A DNA stretch of 64,000 bases from Pseudobacteroides sp. (GCF_036567765.1 NZ_DATCTU010000033.1:1-64000), one strand, 5' to 3'; shown: positions 24,616-33,892, numbered from the stretch's first letter. The notes: a model not told the origin generated them from the sequence alone. Numbers and translations: made by a program.

Positions 24616-26568
24616 TCATGGATTGTATTTAAGCACAACTGCTGTTCTACGGTCTACCACAACACCATCCTTACAAAGTAACCCCGTGTTTAACACTTCA
24701 TCCACAAAACCTCCAAAGCACTGCCAAGCACTATGAAATACCAGCTTAAATGCGGAAGTATCGCTCAACATATGTACATAGCTATTACTTGGGTGAAAAT
24801 TGAAAATGAATGTATGATTCCCTTTGATAAATGATAAAACTTTATTGGATTCATGTACCAATAGAAGACGAGCAGGTTCTTTATACAAGTCGTTACTAGT
24901 TAAAAAGCTTAGCATAGCTGCGTCAAAGTTATAAAGATACTCATATTTTAGGTTTGGGTTATCCACTAAACTCCATTGACGTCTTGCGTATTTATAACTC
25001 CAACCGTTGCCTTCGCGAGGAAAGTCAATCCATTCAGGATGTCCAAATTCATTACCCATAAAGTTGAGGTATCCATCTCCTCCAACAGCACAGGTAATGA
25101 AGCGTAATATTTTGTGCAAGGCAATTGCTCTATCAATTCTTTCGTTTTTGCCGTCCTTATTCATATTCCAGTACATGTCATGGTCTGCCAACCAGAACAT
25201 CAAGGTTTTGTCACCTACGAGTGCTTGGTCGTGTGATTCAGTGTAGCCAATTACTTTTTCCTGTGGCCGACGATTGGTCAGCTCATTCCAGAATTTTCCC
25301 ATATGCCAATTCTCGTCTTTCGTTTTCATCATCTTGATTAACAAATCAGGCAAACCCATGCCAAGGCGGTAATCAAAGCCAATACCACCATCAATAATTG
25401 GTAGGCACATACCTGGCATCCCACTCATGTCTTCCGCTATAAGTATGGAGTTGGGATTTACTTCTTTTGCAAGCTCGGTGGCCAACTGAAGGTATGTAAT
25501 TGATTCAAGGTCGGTATCCATGGAAAAATATTTTTTATAGTTGTCAAAAGCGGTTCCCCTTCCATGATGATGATACATCATAGAAGTCACACCGTCAAAA
25601 CGAAAGCCATCTAAGTGATATTCAGTTAACCAATATTTAACATTGGACAGTAGAAAATGTTGGACTTCTAGCTTTCCATAGTTGAATAAGCGTGTGTGCC
25701 AATCAGGATGATCACCTTTGTTTCCATGATGGCAAAATTGATAATCCGTTCCGTCAAATTCAGCTAATCCCTCAACCGTATTTTTTACGGTATGAGAGTG
25801 TACTAAATCCATTATAACTGCAATCCCCACACTATGAGCTTTATCTACAAGAGCCTTAAAGTCTTCTGGCGTTCCAAAGCGAGAAGATACTGCAAAGAAA
25901 TTGGATACCTGATATCCAAAGGAGCCATAATAGGGATGCTCCATGATAGCCATAATTTGGATTGCTGTGTAGCCTTGCTTTTTAATGCGGGGCAGCACGT
26001 TGTCTGCAAACTCTAAGAATGAAGATACACTTTCTTTTTCACCAGACATACCTATGTGGCATTCGTAAATATATAAAGGCTGCTGTGGTACAAATCCCTT
26101 GTCATTCCAGTTAAAAGGAACAGGTGGGTTCCATATCATTCCGTCAAATTGATTTGACTCAGAGTTTTGCACTACTCGCTTACAATATAGCGGTATACGG
26201 TCATATATATGGTTGTTGGCTTTGATTTTCAGTTTGACCCTTGAACCATGTGGAAGTTCTCCCTCGACAAGTAGCTCCCAGACCCCGTTGTCCAACCTTT
26301 TCAACTTGTGAACTTGGTCATTCCAGTTGTTAAAATCACCAATGAGGTAAACGTCTTGAGCATTTGGAGCCCATTCTCTGTATACCCAGCCATTTTCTTT
26401 GGCATGAAAACCAAAATAAAGATGCCCATTGACAAAAGACGTAAGCATTTTGTCGTCTTCAACTAGTTTGCGTCTGGCTTTTTTATAACAATTCATGCGT
26501 AATTCTATGTCATCCGCAAAAGGTCGCAGATATGGGTCAATTTGTAAAATGCGATATTCTTGATTCAT
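24616..26568 (-). CDS. glgB: 1,4-alpha-glucan branching enzyme, GH13_8 type
   Basis: The 650-residue enzyme cuts alpha-1,4 glucan and rejoins it as alpha-1,6 branches during glycogen synthesis. An N-terminal CBM48 domain (about 45-150: GWVYREWAPNAQDVYLIGDF) precedes the (beta/alpha)8 barrel with MDLVHSH, the nucleophile in DGFRFDGVTSMMYHHHG, the acid/base Glu in LIAEDMSG and the last Asp in GYTESHDQALVG. 'DGVTSM-YHHHG' is typical of the eukaryotic-type subfamily GH13_8, which also occurs in Bacteroidetes and a few clostridia. A C-terminal beta domain ends the protein. The surrounding region is rich in mobile-element debris, so acquisition by transfer is possible. Confidence 0.92.
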   Translation of the reverse strand: MNQEYRILQIDPYLRPFADDIELRMNCYKKARRKLVEDDKMLTSFVNGHLYFGFHAKENGWVYREWAPNAQDVYLIGDFNNWNDQVHKLKRLDNGVWELLVEGELPHGSRVKLKIKANNHIYDRIPLYCKRVVQNSESNQFDGMIWNPPVPFNWNDKGFVPQQPLYIYECHIGMSGEKESVSSFLEFADNVLPRIKKQGYTAIQIMAIMEHPYYGSFGYQVSNFFAVSSRFGTPEDFKALVDKAHSVGIAVIMDLVHSHTVKNTVEGLAEFDGTDYQFCHHGNKGDHPDWHTRLFNYGKLEVQHFLLSNVKYWLTEYHLDGFRFDGVTSMMYHHHGRGTAFDNYKKYFSMDTDLESITYLQLATELAKEVNPNSILIAEDMSGMPGMCLPIIDGGIGFDYRLGMGLPDLLIKMMKTKDENWHMGKFWNELTNRRPQEKVIGYTESHDQALVGDKTLMFWLADHDMYWNMNKDGKNERIDRAIALHKILRFITCAVGGDGYLNFMGNEFGHPEWIDFPREGNGWSYKYARRQWSLVDNPNLKYEYLYNFDAAMLSFLTSNDLYKEPARLLLVHESNKVLSFIKGNHTFIFNFHPSNSYVHMLSDTSAFKLVFHSAWQCFGGFVDEVLNTGLLCKDGVVVDRRTAVVLKYNP

Positions 26569-26709
26569 AATATAATAGCCCCCTCAGTTATATTATAACA
26601 TTCTTTTGCTCATGGTTTAATTTTATCTATGGTATGGTACAGCAGTCTGGTAAGATATTTTAATATGTTATCAGAAAAATTTAACTATACTAATCGATAG
26701 AAGGGTGTA

Positions 26710-27076
26710 TATTAATATTTCCGGTTTCCTTCTGTACAGTTACAACAACAATAATCAGTCCATCCTCTAAAAGCTCCTCATATTCCTTAATATAACATTC
26801 CCAACATCGCCAATGCCAAGTCCATCCACAAGAACCTTGCTCTATGGGACACTCCCATTCATTTTGGCTTGGCTGGAATTGACCTCAAGCACCTGTCCGA
26901 TCTCCATAATCAAAATATTTTCCTGTGTCATACCTAACTACTGCACAAGATTAATATGCTGTTTCAAGTGCTTGTATTCACCATGGACATGAATGAAGTA
27001 CTTAGGTCTGACAAGTTGATGCATCAACTTAAGTCCTTCCTCACGCGTGTGACCAGATAAATGAATATCAGTGTAT
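26710..27076 (-). pseudogene. Ribonuclease J fragment, degenerate
   Basis: Reading the minus strand from 27076, the frame gives TDIHLSGHTREEGLKLMHQL, VRPKYFIHVHGEYKHLKQHI, a stop, then LGMTQENILIMEIGQVLEVN, another stop, VLVDGLGIGDVGNVILRN, and after a frameshift LEDGLIIVVVTVQKETGNI. This is the beta-CASP/C-terminal part of RNase J (HVSGHA..ELKLM, PVHGEY.HL, VDGLGVGDVGN). The N-terminal metallo-beta-lactamase half is missing and at least two stops and a frameshift interrupt the rest. Confidence 0.85.
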
Positions 27077-27145
27077 GCCAATAATAAGGAAAATAAATCT
27101 GACAATCATATTTTTATGTGTTACTATGTATATGAGGTGAATAAT

Positions 27146-27313
27146 TTGAAAGAAAATTCATGGTATGATTTTGAAAAGCTCTCCGATGATGCGAAAAAAA
27201 TTTTTCTAATTCGCATGAAGCCTATTGCAGAAAGAACAGGAAGAACCGATTTAATTCTATATAATAAGTATGCCGAGCAGTTTGGACTACTAAAAATCAA
27301 ACCTTTTTCCTGA
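27146..27313 (+). CDS. Small unknown protein (TTG start)
   Basis: A 55-residue frame starting with TTG 27146, eight bases after GAGGTGAAT. The product (WYDFEKLSDDAKKIFLIRMK, TGRTDLILYNKYAEQFGLLK) is soluble and not recognised. An upstream frame to 27071 continues without a ribosome site. Confidence 0.45.
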   Translation: MKENSWYDFEKLSDDAKKIFLIRMKPIAERTGRTDLILYNKYAEQFGLLKIKPFS

Positions 27314-27600
27314 GATATAAAGAAGTGCGGGGAAAACTGAGCCATAAGGCTCTTTTTTCTAATGCATAGGAAAGTTTAATTTTACCTTAATATACCACTT
27401 TCAGTTAAATACATTTCAAGATAGTTCACCTTAATGCTTTTAGCAGTCTAGGAATACCCAAGCATAAATAGGAAATGCCAATTTTTATATCACTTAGAAA
27501 TGCAGGTGGAGCAAAAAAAGCAGCAGATGAAATAATAGCATTTGCACGTGTAAATAAAGTGAAATAGACCTTGAATGAGGAATAAAAGGTGGCCAATGTA

Positions 27601-27780
27601 GGCCTAATGGGAGCATAGCTGTAACCAAGGGCAAAGTAAATTTTAAAATCAGCCATATCAATGCTTTGAAGCATATAAAGCAAATTTAAGATTTATAAAA
27701 AAGGCAATCTGCGAAAAAGGCTATTTTACTACCTTTCAGATCTACCTTGCCCCTAATGACACGGTTGCTCCCATTAGGCC
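27601..27780. mobile_element. MITE-like element, copy A
   Basis: A 180-base non-coding segment bounded by 15-base perfect inverted ends GGCCTAATGGGAGCA / TGCTCCCATTAGGCC (27601-27615, 27766-27780), continuing imperfectly inward (GGGCAAAGTA against GGGGCAAGGTA). It shares internal sequence (ATATCAATGCTTTGAAG) with copy B at 29976. Confidence 0.6.
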
Positions 27781-28336
27781 AATTTCTATAAACAACCATT
27801 TTTTTACACTCACTTTGCAGTATAACAGTATAAGAGGTTTTCCCCTTTCACTAGGCCTATAGGTAAAACGCCATCTTGCTTCCAATTATTGTCTTAGCGT
27901 GGGTTTTATCGGAAATGTTGGCGGGACTCCTAAAATAAAACTATTATAATCAAACGTAACATCAATAAATCTATTTTATTTATACCTATTAAAATTCTAG
28001 TCTCTTAGAAATCCACTATATTACCATTCCATCCCATATTGCCAATATGTTATTATTATGATATTATAACATGCTGGCATTTATTAATCGATATACTGAG
28101 AACCAAATGCTGAATTAGGCTTTTAGCCAATATTACATTATGAATTATGTAAATTTATTTTTACCAATATTATTAAGGTTTTTTAATTATTTGTAATATA
28201 AGGTATGTACCTTGCATATAGCCCATTCATTTAGTAATACTTGTGCTGTAATATCCTATTTACTTGGTAAATGGAAGAGTCTTGGCTCTTCTTTTTTATT
28301 TGCCTCGTGTATTGTTAAATGAAAGGAGAAAATATA

Positions 28337-28552
28337 ATGTTTAATTTCAAATCACTGGTATGCTACAATTGCAAATCAGTAATGTTTAATCTTCCTGATA
28401 TGGAAGTCACAAAATTAAATGGTCTGAGGTTCAGGTGTGAATGTTGTGGATATGTGAATTTGCTAAGTGAATTTAAAACTATCGATAGTAATTTACCTTT
28501 CAACAGCATTAACATTCAAGTCCAGCTTGGATTACAAGATGGTTGCATATAG
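28337..28552 (+). CDS. Small zinc-ribbon-like protein
   Basis: The 71-residue protein has two Cys pairs, CYNCKS (9-14) and CECCGY near 35-40, the arrangement of a zinc ribbon. Start ATG 28337 with AAAGGAG upstream. It lies 92 bases ahead of the TPR gene and both lie between the 19-base inverted repeats. Function unknown. Confidence 0.5.
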   Translation: MFNFKSLVCYNCKSVMFNLPDMEVTKLNGLRFRCECCGYVNLLSEFKTIDSNLPFNSINIQVQLGLQDGCI

Positions 28553-28644
28553 CTGTTTTACTTCTCTGAAGCAGTGACAAAGACTACATCCTTGGTATGA
28601 CCAGCCTGGATATTGGAAAAAATATAACGAAAGGTGGTTTTATA

Positions 28645-29193
28645 ATGAATAGAGATATACTTAACAAATTAATAAGCAAAGCCGTCGAAATGGCCTTGGC
28701 AAACAATTGGGGAGAAAATTCGTTCAAAATAAACAAAATGATTCTGAAAATGGATAACAACAACTCTGCTGCTTGTACCAGGCTTGCAAAATATTTTAAG
28801 CTGCATGATAATTTTGAAGAAGCCAAAAAAATGTACTCCAAAGCCCTAGGGATTGATCCTAATAATCGGGGTGCAATAAACAACCTGTATGAGATAGAAA
28901 AGAATGAAAATGAGAAAGAATTTCTTGATAAGTTAACAACTAGCCGTGAGGCAAGTGATGCAGCCAGCTCACTATATAAAAAAGGTAAGTATCAACTTTC
29001 AATAAAGTGTTTATTAAAAGCTTACAAGATTGATCCCCTTATAAAGTATGCTGTTAGACTTGGGAAAATATATAATAGAATCGGTAAGTATGATGAAATA
29101 AAAAAGCTGCACACACAGCTTTTGGATATGAATCAATCTCCTCAAAATATTGATATAATAAATTCTGAGTTCAAGGTATTATTGCAACGATAA
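28645..29193 (+). CDS. TPR-repeat protein
   Basis: The 182-residue protein has tetratricopeptide-like helical pairs: AACTRLAKYFKLHDNFEEAK, KMYSKALGIDPNNRGAINNL and, after a spacer, AASSLYKKGKYQLSIKCLLK then AYKIDPLIKYAVRLGKIYNR. The start is ATG 28645 after GAAAGGTGG; the upstream start at 28597 lacks a ribosome site. Such proteins mediate protein-protein contacts; the partner is unknown, though the adjacent zinc-ribbon protein is a candidate. Confidence 0.7.
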   Translation: MNRDILNKLISKAVEMALANNWGENSFKINKMILKMDNNNSAACTRLAKYFKLHDNFEEAKKMYSKALGIDPNNRGAINNLYEIEKNENEKEFLDKLTTSREASDAASSLYKKGKYQLSIKCLLKAYKIDPLIKYAVRLGKIYNRIGKYDEIKKLHTQLLDMNQSPQNIDIINSEFKVLLQR

Positions 29194-29339
29194 AAAGTAA
29201 GAAATAATTTATATAAAAAGTGAACCATCTCAGAATTAAACAACAGTCGCCTATTTAAGTATAGAGACTGTTGTAGTTGTTTATTATTGTATTTTCATTT
29301 TATTCATTATAGGCCTAGTGAAAGGGTAGCTGTCATTAT

Positions 29340-29605
29340 CTTAACTTGTGAAATCAACATCTTGACTATAATGTTATCCTGTTTTTACTAATACATTATA
29401 ATCATTTATAACCTTGCTATTAACAAAATAAAGTACATCCTTGGAATCTTCAATTAATGCTTCAACAGAGCTGGTTACTTCTTCTACTACATTTTGTACT
29501 TTTGAAACAGTATTCTTTGAGTCTTATGCAAGCCTACGTATTTCATTTGCAACAACCGCAAAGCCTTTTCTGGCTTCACCTGCTCTAAATGTTTGTGACA
29601 AAATG
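29340..29605 (-). pseudogene. Chemotaxis-receptor C-terminal fragment
   Basis: The minus-strand frame reads RAGEARKGFAVVANEIRRLA, a stop, DSKNTVSKVQNVVEEVTSSV, EALIEDSKDVLYFVNSKVIN and DYNVLVKTG, then two stops. This is the signalling tip and C-terminal helix of a methyl-accepting chemotaxis protein. The remainder is missing. On the plus strand just beyond (about 29619-29698) a short frame (DAAFDEAKKILSECGWKDSQ) resembles a piece of an oligopeptide-binding protein, but this is too short to call. Confidence 0.75.
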
Positions 29606-29975
29606 CCCTGGTGAAATTCTGAAGCGGTGATTAAGGATGCTGCTTTTGATGAGGCCAAAAAGATTCTTTCAGAATGCGGATGGAAAGATTCGCAGCTTTG
29701 AGGATGATTTGCTTGATGAACAGCAATGGCATCAGAAGCCATACCCAATGTCTTAAATGTAGGTGATACACTGACATACAATGTCTCAATTGTCAAGACA
29801 AATTTTTTGTTCCTCTAAGTTAGGTCTCCCTTCTTTGTTTGTAATGTATCATTTTTAACAATACTTGTATGTTTTTTCTTTCTCTTTGTAGTAATGTTCT
29901 ATGCAGATAATTTCATTAGAAGCCAAGTTGTTTATGATTATTCATTAACAAATGTAGCATATAGTTTTCCATACT

Positions 29976-30172
29976 AGGCCTAATGGGAGCATCTGTGTTC
30001 TCTACTGAAGGGTAATTCTGAAAACTGCTATATCAATGCTTTTAAGTTTTAGTTTAGCATAGCAAATTCTTCAATAATTAATTAAGAAATTTCTAAAACC
30101 TCAAAGACGTAGATTTAAGCTACTTTTAAACTATACTTTTCAGTAGAGAGCATCTATGCTCCCATTAGGCCT
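29976..30172. mobile_element. MITE-like element, copy B
   Basis: A 197-base non-coding segment with 17-base perfect inverted ends AGGCCTAATGGGAGCAT / ATGCTCCCATTAGGCCT (29976-29992 and 30156-30172). The similarity continues inward (CTCTACTGAA at both ends). It ends 19 bases from the stop of the gene at 30191. Related to copy A. Confidence 0.65.
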
Positions 30173-30190
30173 TTATAATATTTTCTTTCC

Positions 30191-30877
30191 TTAAAATTTT
30201 TTGTGAAAGCTGTCTGGTGTATCTTCTTCTAAAACAATATGTTCCAAATTAACTTTTCTGTTATCTAATGTATTTAGATTAATTGCATTGGTTATTTGGT
30301 TATCAACTGTTTGCATAACAAATCTATTGAGGAATATCCTTCCACCAGGTGTATTTGCAACAGCAAATGGTTGTTTGTTAATTTTGTGGCAAACCCAACG
30401 GTAACCGGTTCCAATTACTCTTTCCAGGTCTTCTTTATCAATAAGAGTTTTTCCGTTTTCCTTTCCATATTTATCTCGTAAAATGATGGCGATAGTATCT
30501 TTATTGAATTCTGTATAGTCATTTACCTTATCTTGCTTGTATAATTCCAAATTACATCTTCTGTTATCGAGGGTATCTCCATTTAAGTGGCGAATAGGTG
30601 CTTTGGTGTGGACACTCATTAAAAATGATTGTAGGGTTTGTTTTACGATTTGTTTTTTACCACCCACAGTTTCTTCGTGTTTAGATTGTACCAGGTAGTT
30701 ATTAAAATCTTTATGCCACTGGGCAAACCAAGGACCTTTCTCCAAAACTCCTTTTAAGTCTTCAGCATCTATTATAGTATTAATAGTAGTACCATCTTTT
30801 TTTTGCAATTTTATGTATGCAACTTTCCCTTCAGTTTCATATTCATTTGTTTTTATTTTTGTATAGTTTGCTTTTAT
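30191..30877 (-). CDS. Tandemly duplicated HNH-like protein (non-ATG start likely)
   Basis: The protein (about 228 residues from ATA 30877) has two copies of one module. Copy 1 runs about 24-135 (VAYIKLQKKDGTTINTIIDA, ending HLNGDTLDNRRCNLEL) and copy 2 about 136-225 (GKTLIDKEDLERVIGTGYRW, ending INLNTLDNRKVNLEHI). 'H-NG-xLDNR-xNL' is the C-terminal half of the HNH nucleases of phages and group I introns that carry AP2-like modules; in copy 2 the His is replaced by Asn, and the first HNH His is missing in both, so nuclease activity is doubtful. TTG 30808 lacks a ribosome site, whereas ATA 30877 sits seven bases after AGAGGTG and restores the N-terminal strand of copy 1. Confidence 0.6.
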   Translation of the reverse strand: MKANYTKIKTNEYETEGKVAYIKLQKKDGTTINTIIDAEDLKGVLEKGPWFAQWHKDFNNYLVQSKHEETVGGKKQIVKQTLQSFLMSVHTKAPIRHLNGDTLDNRRCNLELYKQDKVNDYTEFNKDTIAIILRDKYGKENGKTLIDKEDLERVIGTGYRWVCHKINKQPFAVANTPGGRIFLNRFVMQTVDNQITNAINLNTLDNRKVNLEHIVLEEDTPDSFHKKF

Positions 30878-30959
30878 AAAAAAGCACCTCTTTTCTTATA
30901 TATATTTATTTATTATAGCATGTTACTTAACAGTGGTATAATAAATATATTTTATTAAT

Positions 30960-31380
30960 AAAACGAGATACATGGCTATAGCTTGTATTACAAAAATGCT
31001 TCGGTTACGATAATGGATGGAATTTACTATGATAATGTTTACCATGTTAAGGATTCATTACAAAAAGCCTTTAATTGCTTGGACTATTTCAATATTCTTC
31101 CTTATCGGTACTATGGTAATTTTTAAAATTCCAATGAATGTTATTAAATAAGGGGCTAGCAAGATTCGTGTAAAATACCCAAAAAGCTAACTAGCTAGTA
31201 TATGTTTTACGGGTACAGCCGAGATACGGTTAAAAATGGCCAATAGCAAGAAAATTATTACTGTTTTCGGTAAAATAAAAACCAAGCACTGCGGAACTTA
31301 AAAAAACACGCATAAAATGGAAAATCCATTGCAAGCACCCCATTAATATAATACCCTTTTAGGTGACTAGACTAAAGGGG
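30960..31380. other. Intergenic with uncertain remnants
   Basis: Short plus-strand frames (e.g. a 38-codon hydrophobic one beginning MFTMLRIHYKKPLIAWTISI near 31039) may be leftovers of a transporter gene. No intact gene, RNA or IS end is clear. Confidence 0.35.
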
Positions 31381-31399
31381 CAAAGAAAGGATGCTGACA

Positions 31400-31681
31400 A
31401 TGGAACAAATATATCGTATCAAAAATATGAGCAAATATGAAGGTAAAAGCTTAAGAAAAATTTCAGAAATAACAGGACATGATTTCTCAACAGTAAAAAA
31501 ATATGTTGAAAAGGAAGACTTTAACCAAGAGATTAAACCCAAAAGAAAGCGTACAAGTAGGCTTTCACCATATAAAAGCATAGTAACTACCTGGCTGTTA
31601 ATGGACCTGAATGCACCTAGGAAGCAACAGCATGAAACCCTGCTTCCCACAGAAAGGAGCACCTTTATATTATCGCCTTAA
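31400..31681 (+). pseudogene. IS21-family transposase (IstA) N-terminal fragment
   Basis: The frame starts MEQIYRIKNMSKYEGKSLRK and continues ISEITGHDFSTVKKYVEKED (the N-terminal helix-turn-helix of IstA) to a SRLSPYKSIVTTWLLMDLNA stretch, then breaks down after APRKQQHE. The DDE catalytic core and the IstB partner are absent. Confidence 0.8.
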
Positions 31682-31945
31682 AAGCATCAAAGCATTTTTT
31701 ATAAAAATTCAGAGTATTATTAAAAACTGTGCCCATAGATATATAAACAACTTTATGTCCTTTTAGTAGATTAAATGGAAAATCTAATTCTTCATCTATG
31801 TCTGTAATTATTGGTGCAACAAATTTAAATGACGGATATAAAGAGTCTGAATCAGGCTGAAAGTATTTTGAAGTAAATACTATATTTAAATCACCCTTAT
31901 TAAAAAATGTTTCAAAAATACCATAAACTCCTTTGAAGAGAAGTT
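31675..31945 (-). pseudogene. MGT/UGT-type glycosyltransferase fragment
   Basis: The minus-strand frame reads LLFKGVYGIFETFFNKGDLN, YFQPDSDSLYPSFKFVAPII and VVYISMGTVFNNTLNFYKKC: the middle of a macrolide-type glycosyltransferase (F-VGP, VYISxGT). Both ends are missing. It abuts the IS21 fragment. Confidence 0.75.
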
Positions 31946-32076
31946 AAATATTCATATGTATAACGAATTAAAAGTCGATACCAAGGTTTTCGGTATAGTA
32001 TAACCAATATAAATATGTTAATACTTATAACATATTTAAAATAATCTTACATTATTAATAAGAGGTAGTAGTATTT

Positions 32077-32541
32077 ATGGCAGTATTAGCAGAGAGACTA
32101 AAACTCTTAAGAAAAGAAAAAAATCTTTCACAAAAGGATTTAGGAGAAGCTTTTGGGATACCAAGAACAAGTATTGCAAATTGGGAATCAAGAGGCAGTG
32201 ATCCAGAGTTGAAGACAGTAATTAAAATAGCCGATTTTTTTAATGTCTCACTTGACTACTTATTAGGACGTTCTAATATAAGAAATTATAAATTTACAGA
32301 AAGTCTAGCATTAACAGTTGCTAATTTGACTTCCAATGATCCTGAACTTGAAAGGTTTTTTTCTATTATTAATGAAAGAGTGGAACTTAAATTATTAGTA
32401 AAGCAAATGAAGGATATGGATTCTTGCACAATTATGAAATGGTCTAAAATCATTAGTACTGTAGAAGAAGAATGTTCAGAATGTTTACGCACCAATTCTA
32501 ATGTTGAGTTTCCCGAACAAAGAGTGCATAGCAGCAACTGA
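32077..32541 (+). CDS. XRE-family HTH transcriptional regulator
   Basis: The 154-residue protein has a Cro/CI helix-turn-helix at about 4-62 (LKLLRKEKNLSQKDLGEAFG, TSIANWESRGSDPELKTVIK, IADFFNVSLDYLLGRSN). The C-terminal ~80 residues are helical, possibly a dimer or effector part. Start ATG 32077, preceded by AAGAGGTAGTAGT. It sits among mobile-element debris, so it may be an element-borne repressor. Directly after its stop another frame is open (ENPCELFETIEFPFDEF) to about 32674; it may be an older C-terminus lost by frameshift. Confidence 0.85.
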   Translation: MAVLAERLKLLRKEKNLSQKDLGEAFGIPRTSIANWESRGSDPELKTVIKIADFFNVSLDYLLGRSNIRNYKFTESLALTVANLTSNDPELERFFSIINERVELKLLVKQMKDMDSCTIMKWSKIISTVEEECSECLRTNSNVEFPEQRVHSSN

Positions 32542-32909
32542 TGAAAATCCATGCGAACTTTTCGAAACAATAGAATTCCCATTTGACGAATTCAGCCCTC
32601 CACAGAAATTTGATTTCCCTGGAGCGTTAGAAACAGAAAAAAATATGATGCAGGGATTTGGGATGGATGATTAGTAATATTGATTAGGTAATGGGGGATA
32701 GCGTTTGCTATCCCTTATTGCTTTTACTGCTGCTTTTACGAAGTACCTGTTGTTTGATAGAGTTATTTATAAGGTTGTACAAAATTAGGTTGGACAAGAT
32801 TTAGTACCCATAAGTTTATGTAATAAATAATATAATAAAATCATTTTATTGGTTATTAACTGATGGTATAATATTTTATAAAGTCATAATTATAAGGAGC
32901 ATAGGAATA
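32542..32909. other. Intergenic spacer with a possible coding remnant
   Basis: 32542-32675 is open in the +2 frame relative to the XRE gene and reads ATDENPCELFETIEFPFDEF to MMQGFGMDD, without a start. GGGATAGC/GCTATCCC near 32697-32715 forms a hairpin with a following T-rich run, a plausible terminator. No other gene. Confidence 0.4.
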
Positions 32910-33839
32910 ATGAACAACAGTATAAAGGTTTTGCTTGATAACATTGAGAAGATAATAGTCGGTAAAAGGCCGGTATTGGAACAACTTGTTACAGCACTTT
33001 TATGTGATGGGCATGTTCTGATTGAAGATGTTCCAGGTGTTGGAAAGACACAAATAGTAGGGGCTCTAGCACGATCGGTAAACGGTATTTTTAATAGAAT
33101 CCAATTTACTCCTGATGTAATGCCATCTGATGTTATGGGATTCTCCATGTTTAACCCATCTACAAGGGAGTTTGAATATAAGGAAGGAGCTGCCATGTGT
33201 AATTTTCTTCTTGCTGACGAAATTAACAGGACATCTCCAAAAACCCAGTCAAGTCTTCTAGAAATAATGGAAGAATTTCAGGTTACAGTTGATAGGAAAA
33301 CTTACAGCTTGCCGCGACCATTTATGGTACTTGCAACTCAAAACCCTGTAGAATGCTTTGGTACATATCCTCTTCCCGAGGCACAGATGGATAGATTTTT
33401 CTTGAAGCTAACAATAGGGTATCCAGGAAGGGAAGGCGAAATGGTAATCCTGGACAGGTTTGGAAGCAGCAATCCTGCATCAGATTTGAAGGCTGTAGCA
33501 AGTACAAGCGATATACTGGATCTTCAGGAGCAGGTAAAAAGGGTTAGAGTAGAGCCTATACTTAAGGAGTATATTATAGATATTGTTGAGGAAACTCGAA
33601 AAAGCTCTGAGGTTATACTTGGTGTAAGCCCCAGAGGAAGCCTTAACCTGTATAGGGCAGCAAAAGCGTGGGCATTTATAAAGGGAAGGGAATATGTGGT
33701 TCCCGATGACATACAGCAAATGGCTGTACCGGTCCTGGCACACAGGATAATAATGGGATCTGGAGCAAAAATGAAAAATGTAACCGCTGCTGATGTTGTT
33801 AGCAGCTGCATGAAAAATGTGAAAGTGCCTGTATTATAA
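32910..33839 (+). CDS. MoxR-type AAA+ ATPase
   Basis: The 309-residue MoxR ATPase has Walker A VPGVGKTQ at about 43-50, Walker B LLADEINR at about 99-106, sensor 1 ATQNPVE and the C-terminal lid. MoxR ATPases act as chaperones for folding or activating partner proteins, generally with a DUF58 protein encoded next door, as here. Start ATG 32910 follows TAAGGAGCATAGGAATA. First gene of the MoxR/DUF58/transglutaminase operon. Confidence 0.95.
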   Translation: MNNSIKVLLDNIEKIIVGKRPVLEQLVTALLCDGHVLIEDVPGVGKTQIVGALARSVNGIFNRIQFTPDVMPSDVMGFSMFNPSTREFEYKEGAAMCNFLLADEINRTSPKTQSSLLEIMEEFQVTVDRKTYSLPRPFMVLATQNPVECFGTYPLPEAQMDRFFLKLTIGYPGREGEMVILDRFGSSNPASDLKAVASTSDILDLQEQVKRVRVEPILKEYIIDIVEETRKSSEVILGVSPRGSLNLYRAAKAWAFIKGREYVVPDDIQQMAVPVLAHRIIMGSGAKMKNVTAADVVSSCMKNVKVPVL

Positions 33840-33892
33840 TTATTTATTATTTTACCTTTATCAACATAATTTAAAAGTAAAGGATTGGAAAC

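Larger units (their letters stand above)
27843..29326. repeat. 19-bp inverted repeats flanking two small genes
   Basis: CCCTTTCACTAGGCCTATA (27843-27861) has an exact inverted copy at 29308-29326. The repeats enclose the zinc-ribbon and TPR genes and share the TAGGCCTA core with the MITE ends. They may be ends of a related element. Confidence 0.55.

Noticed and set aside
29619..29698. Oligopeptide-binding protein gene piece on the plus strand
   Set aside because: About 26 codons only, resembling a binding-protein end; too short to call as a pseudogene.
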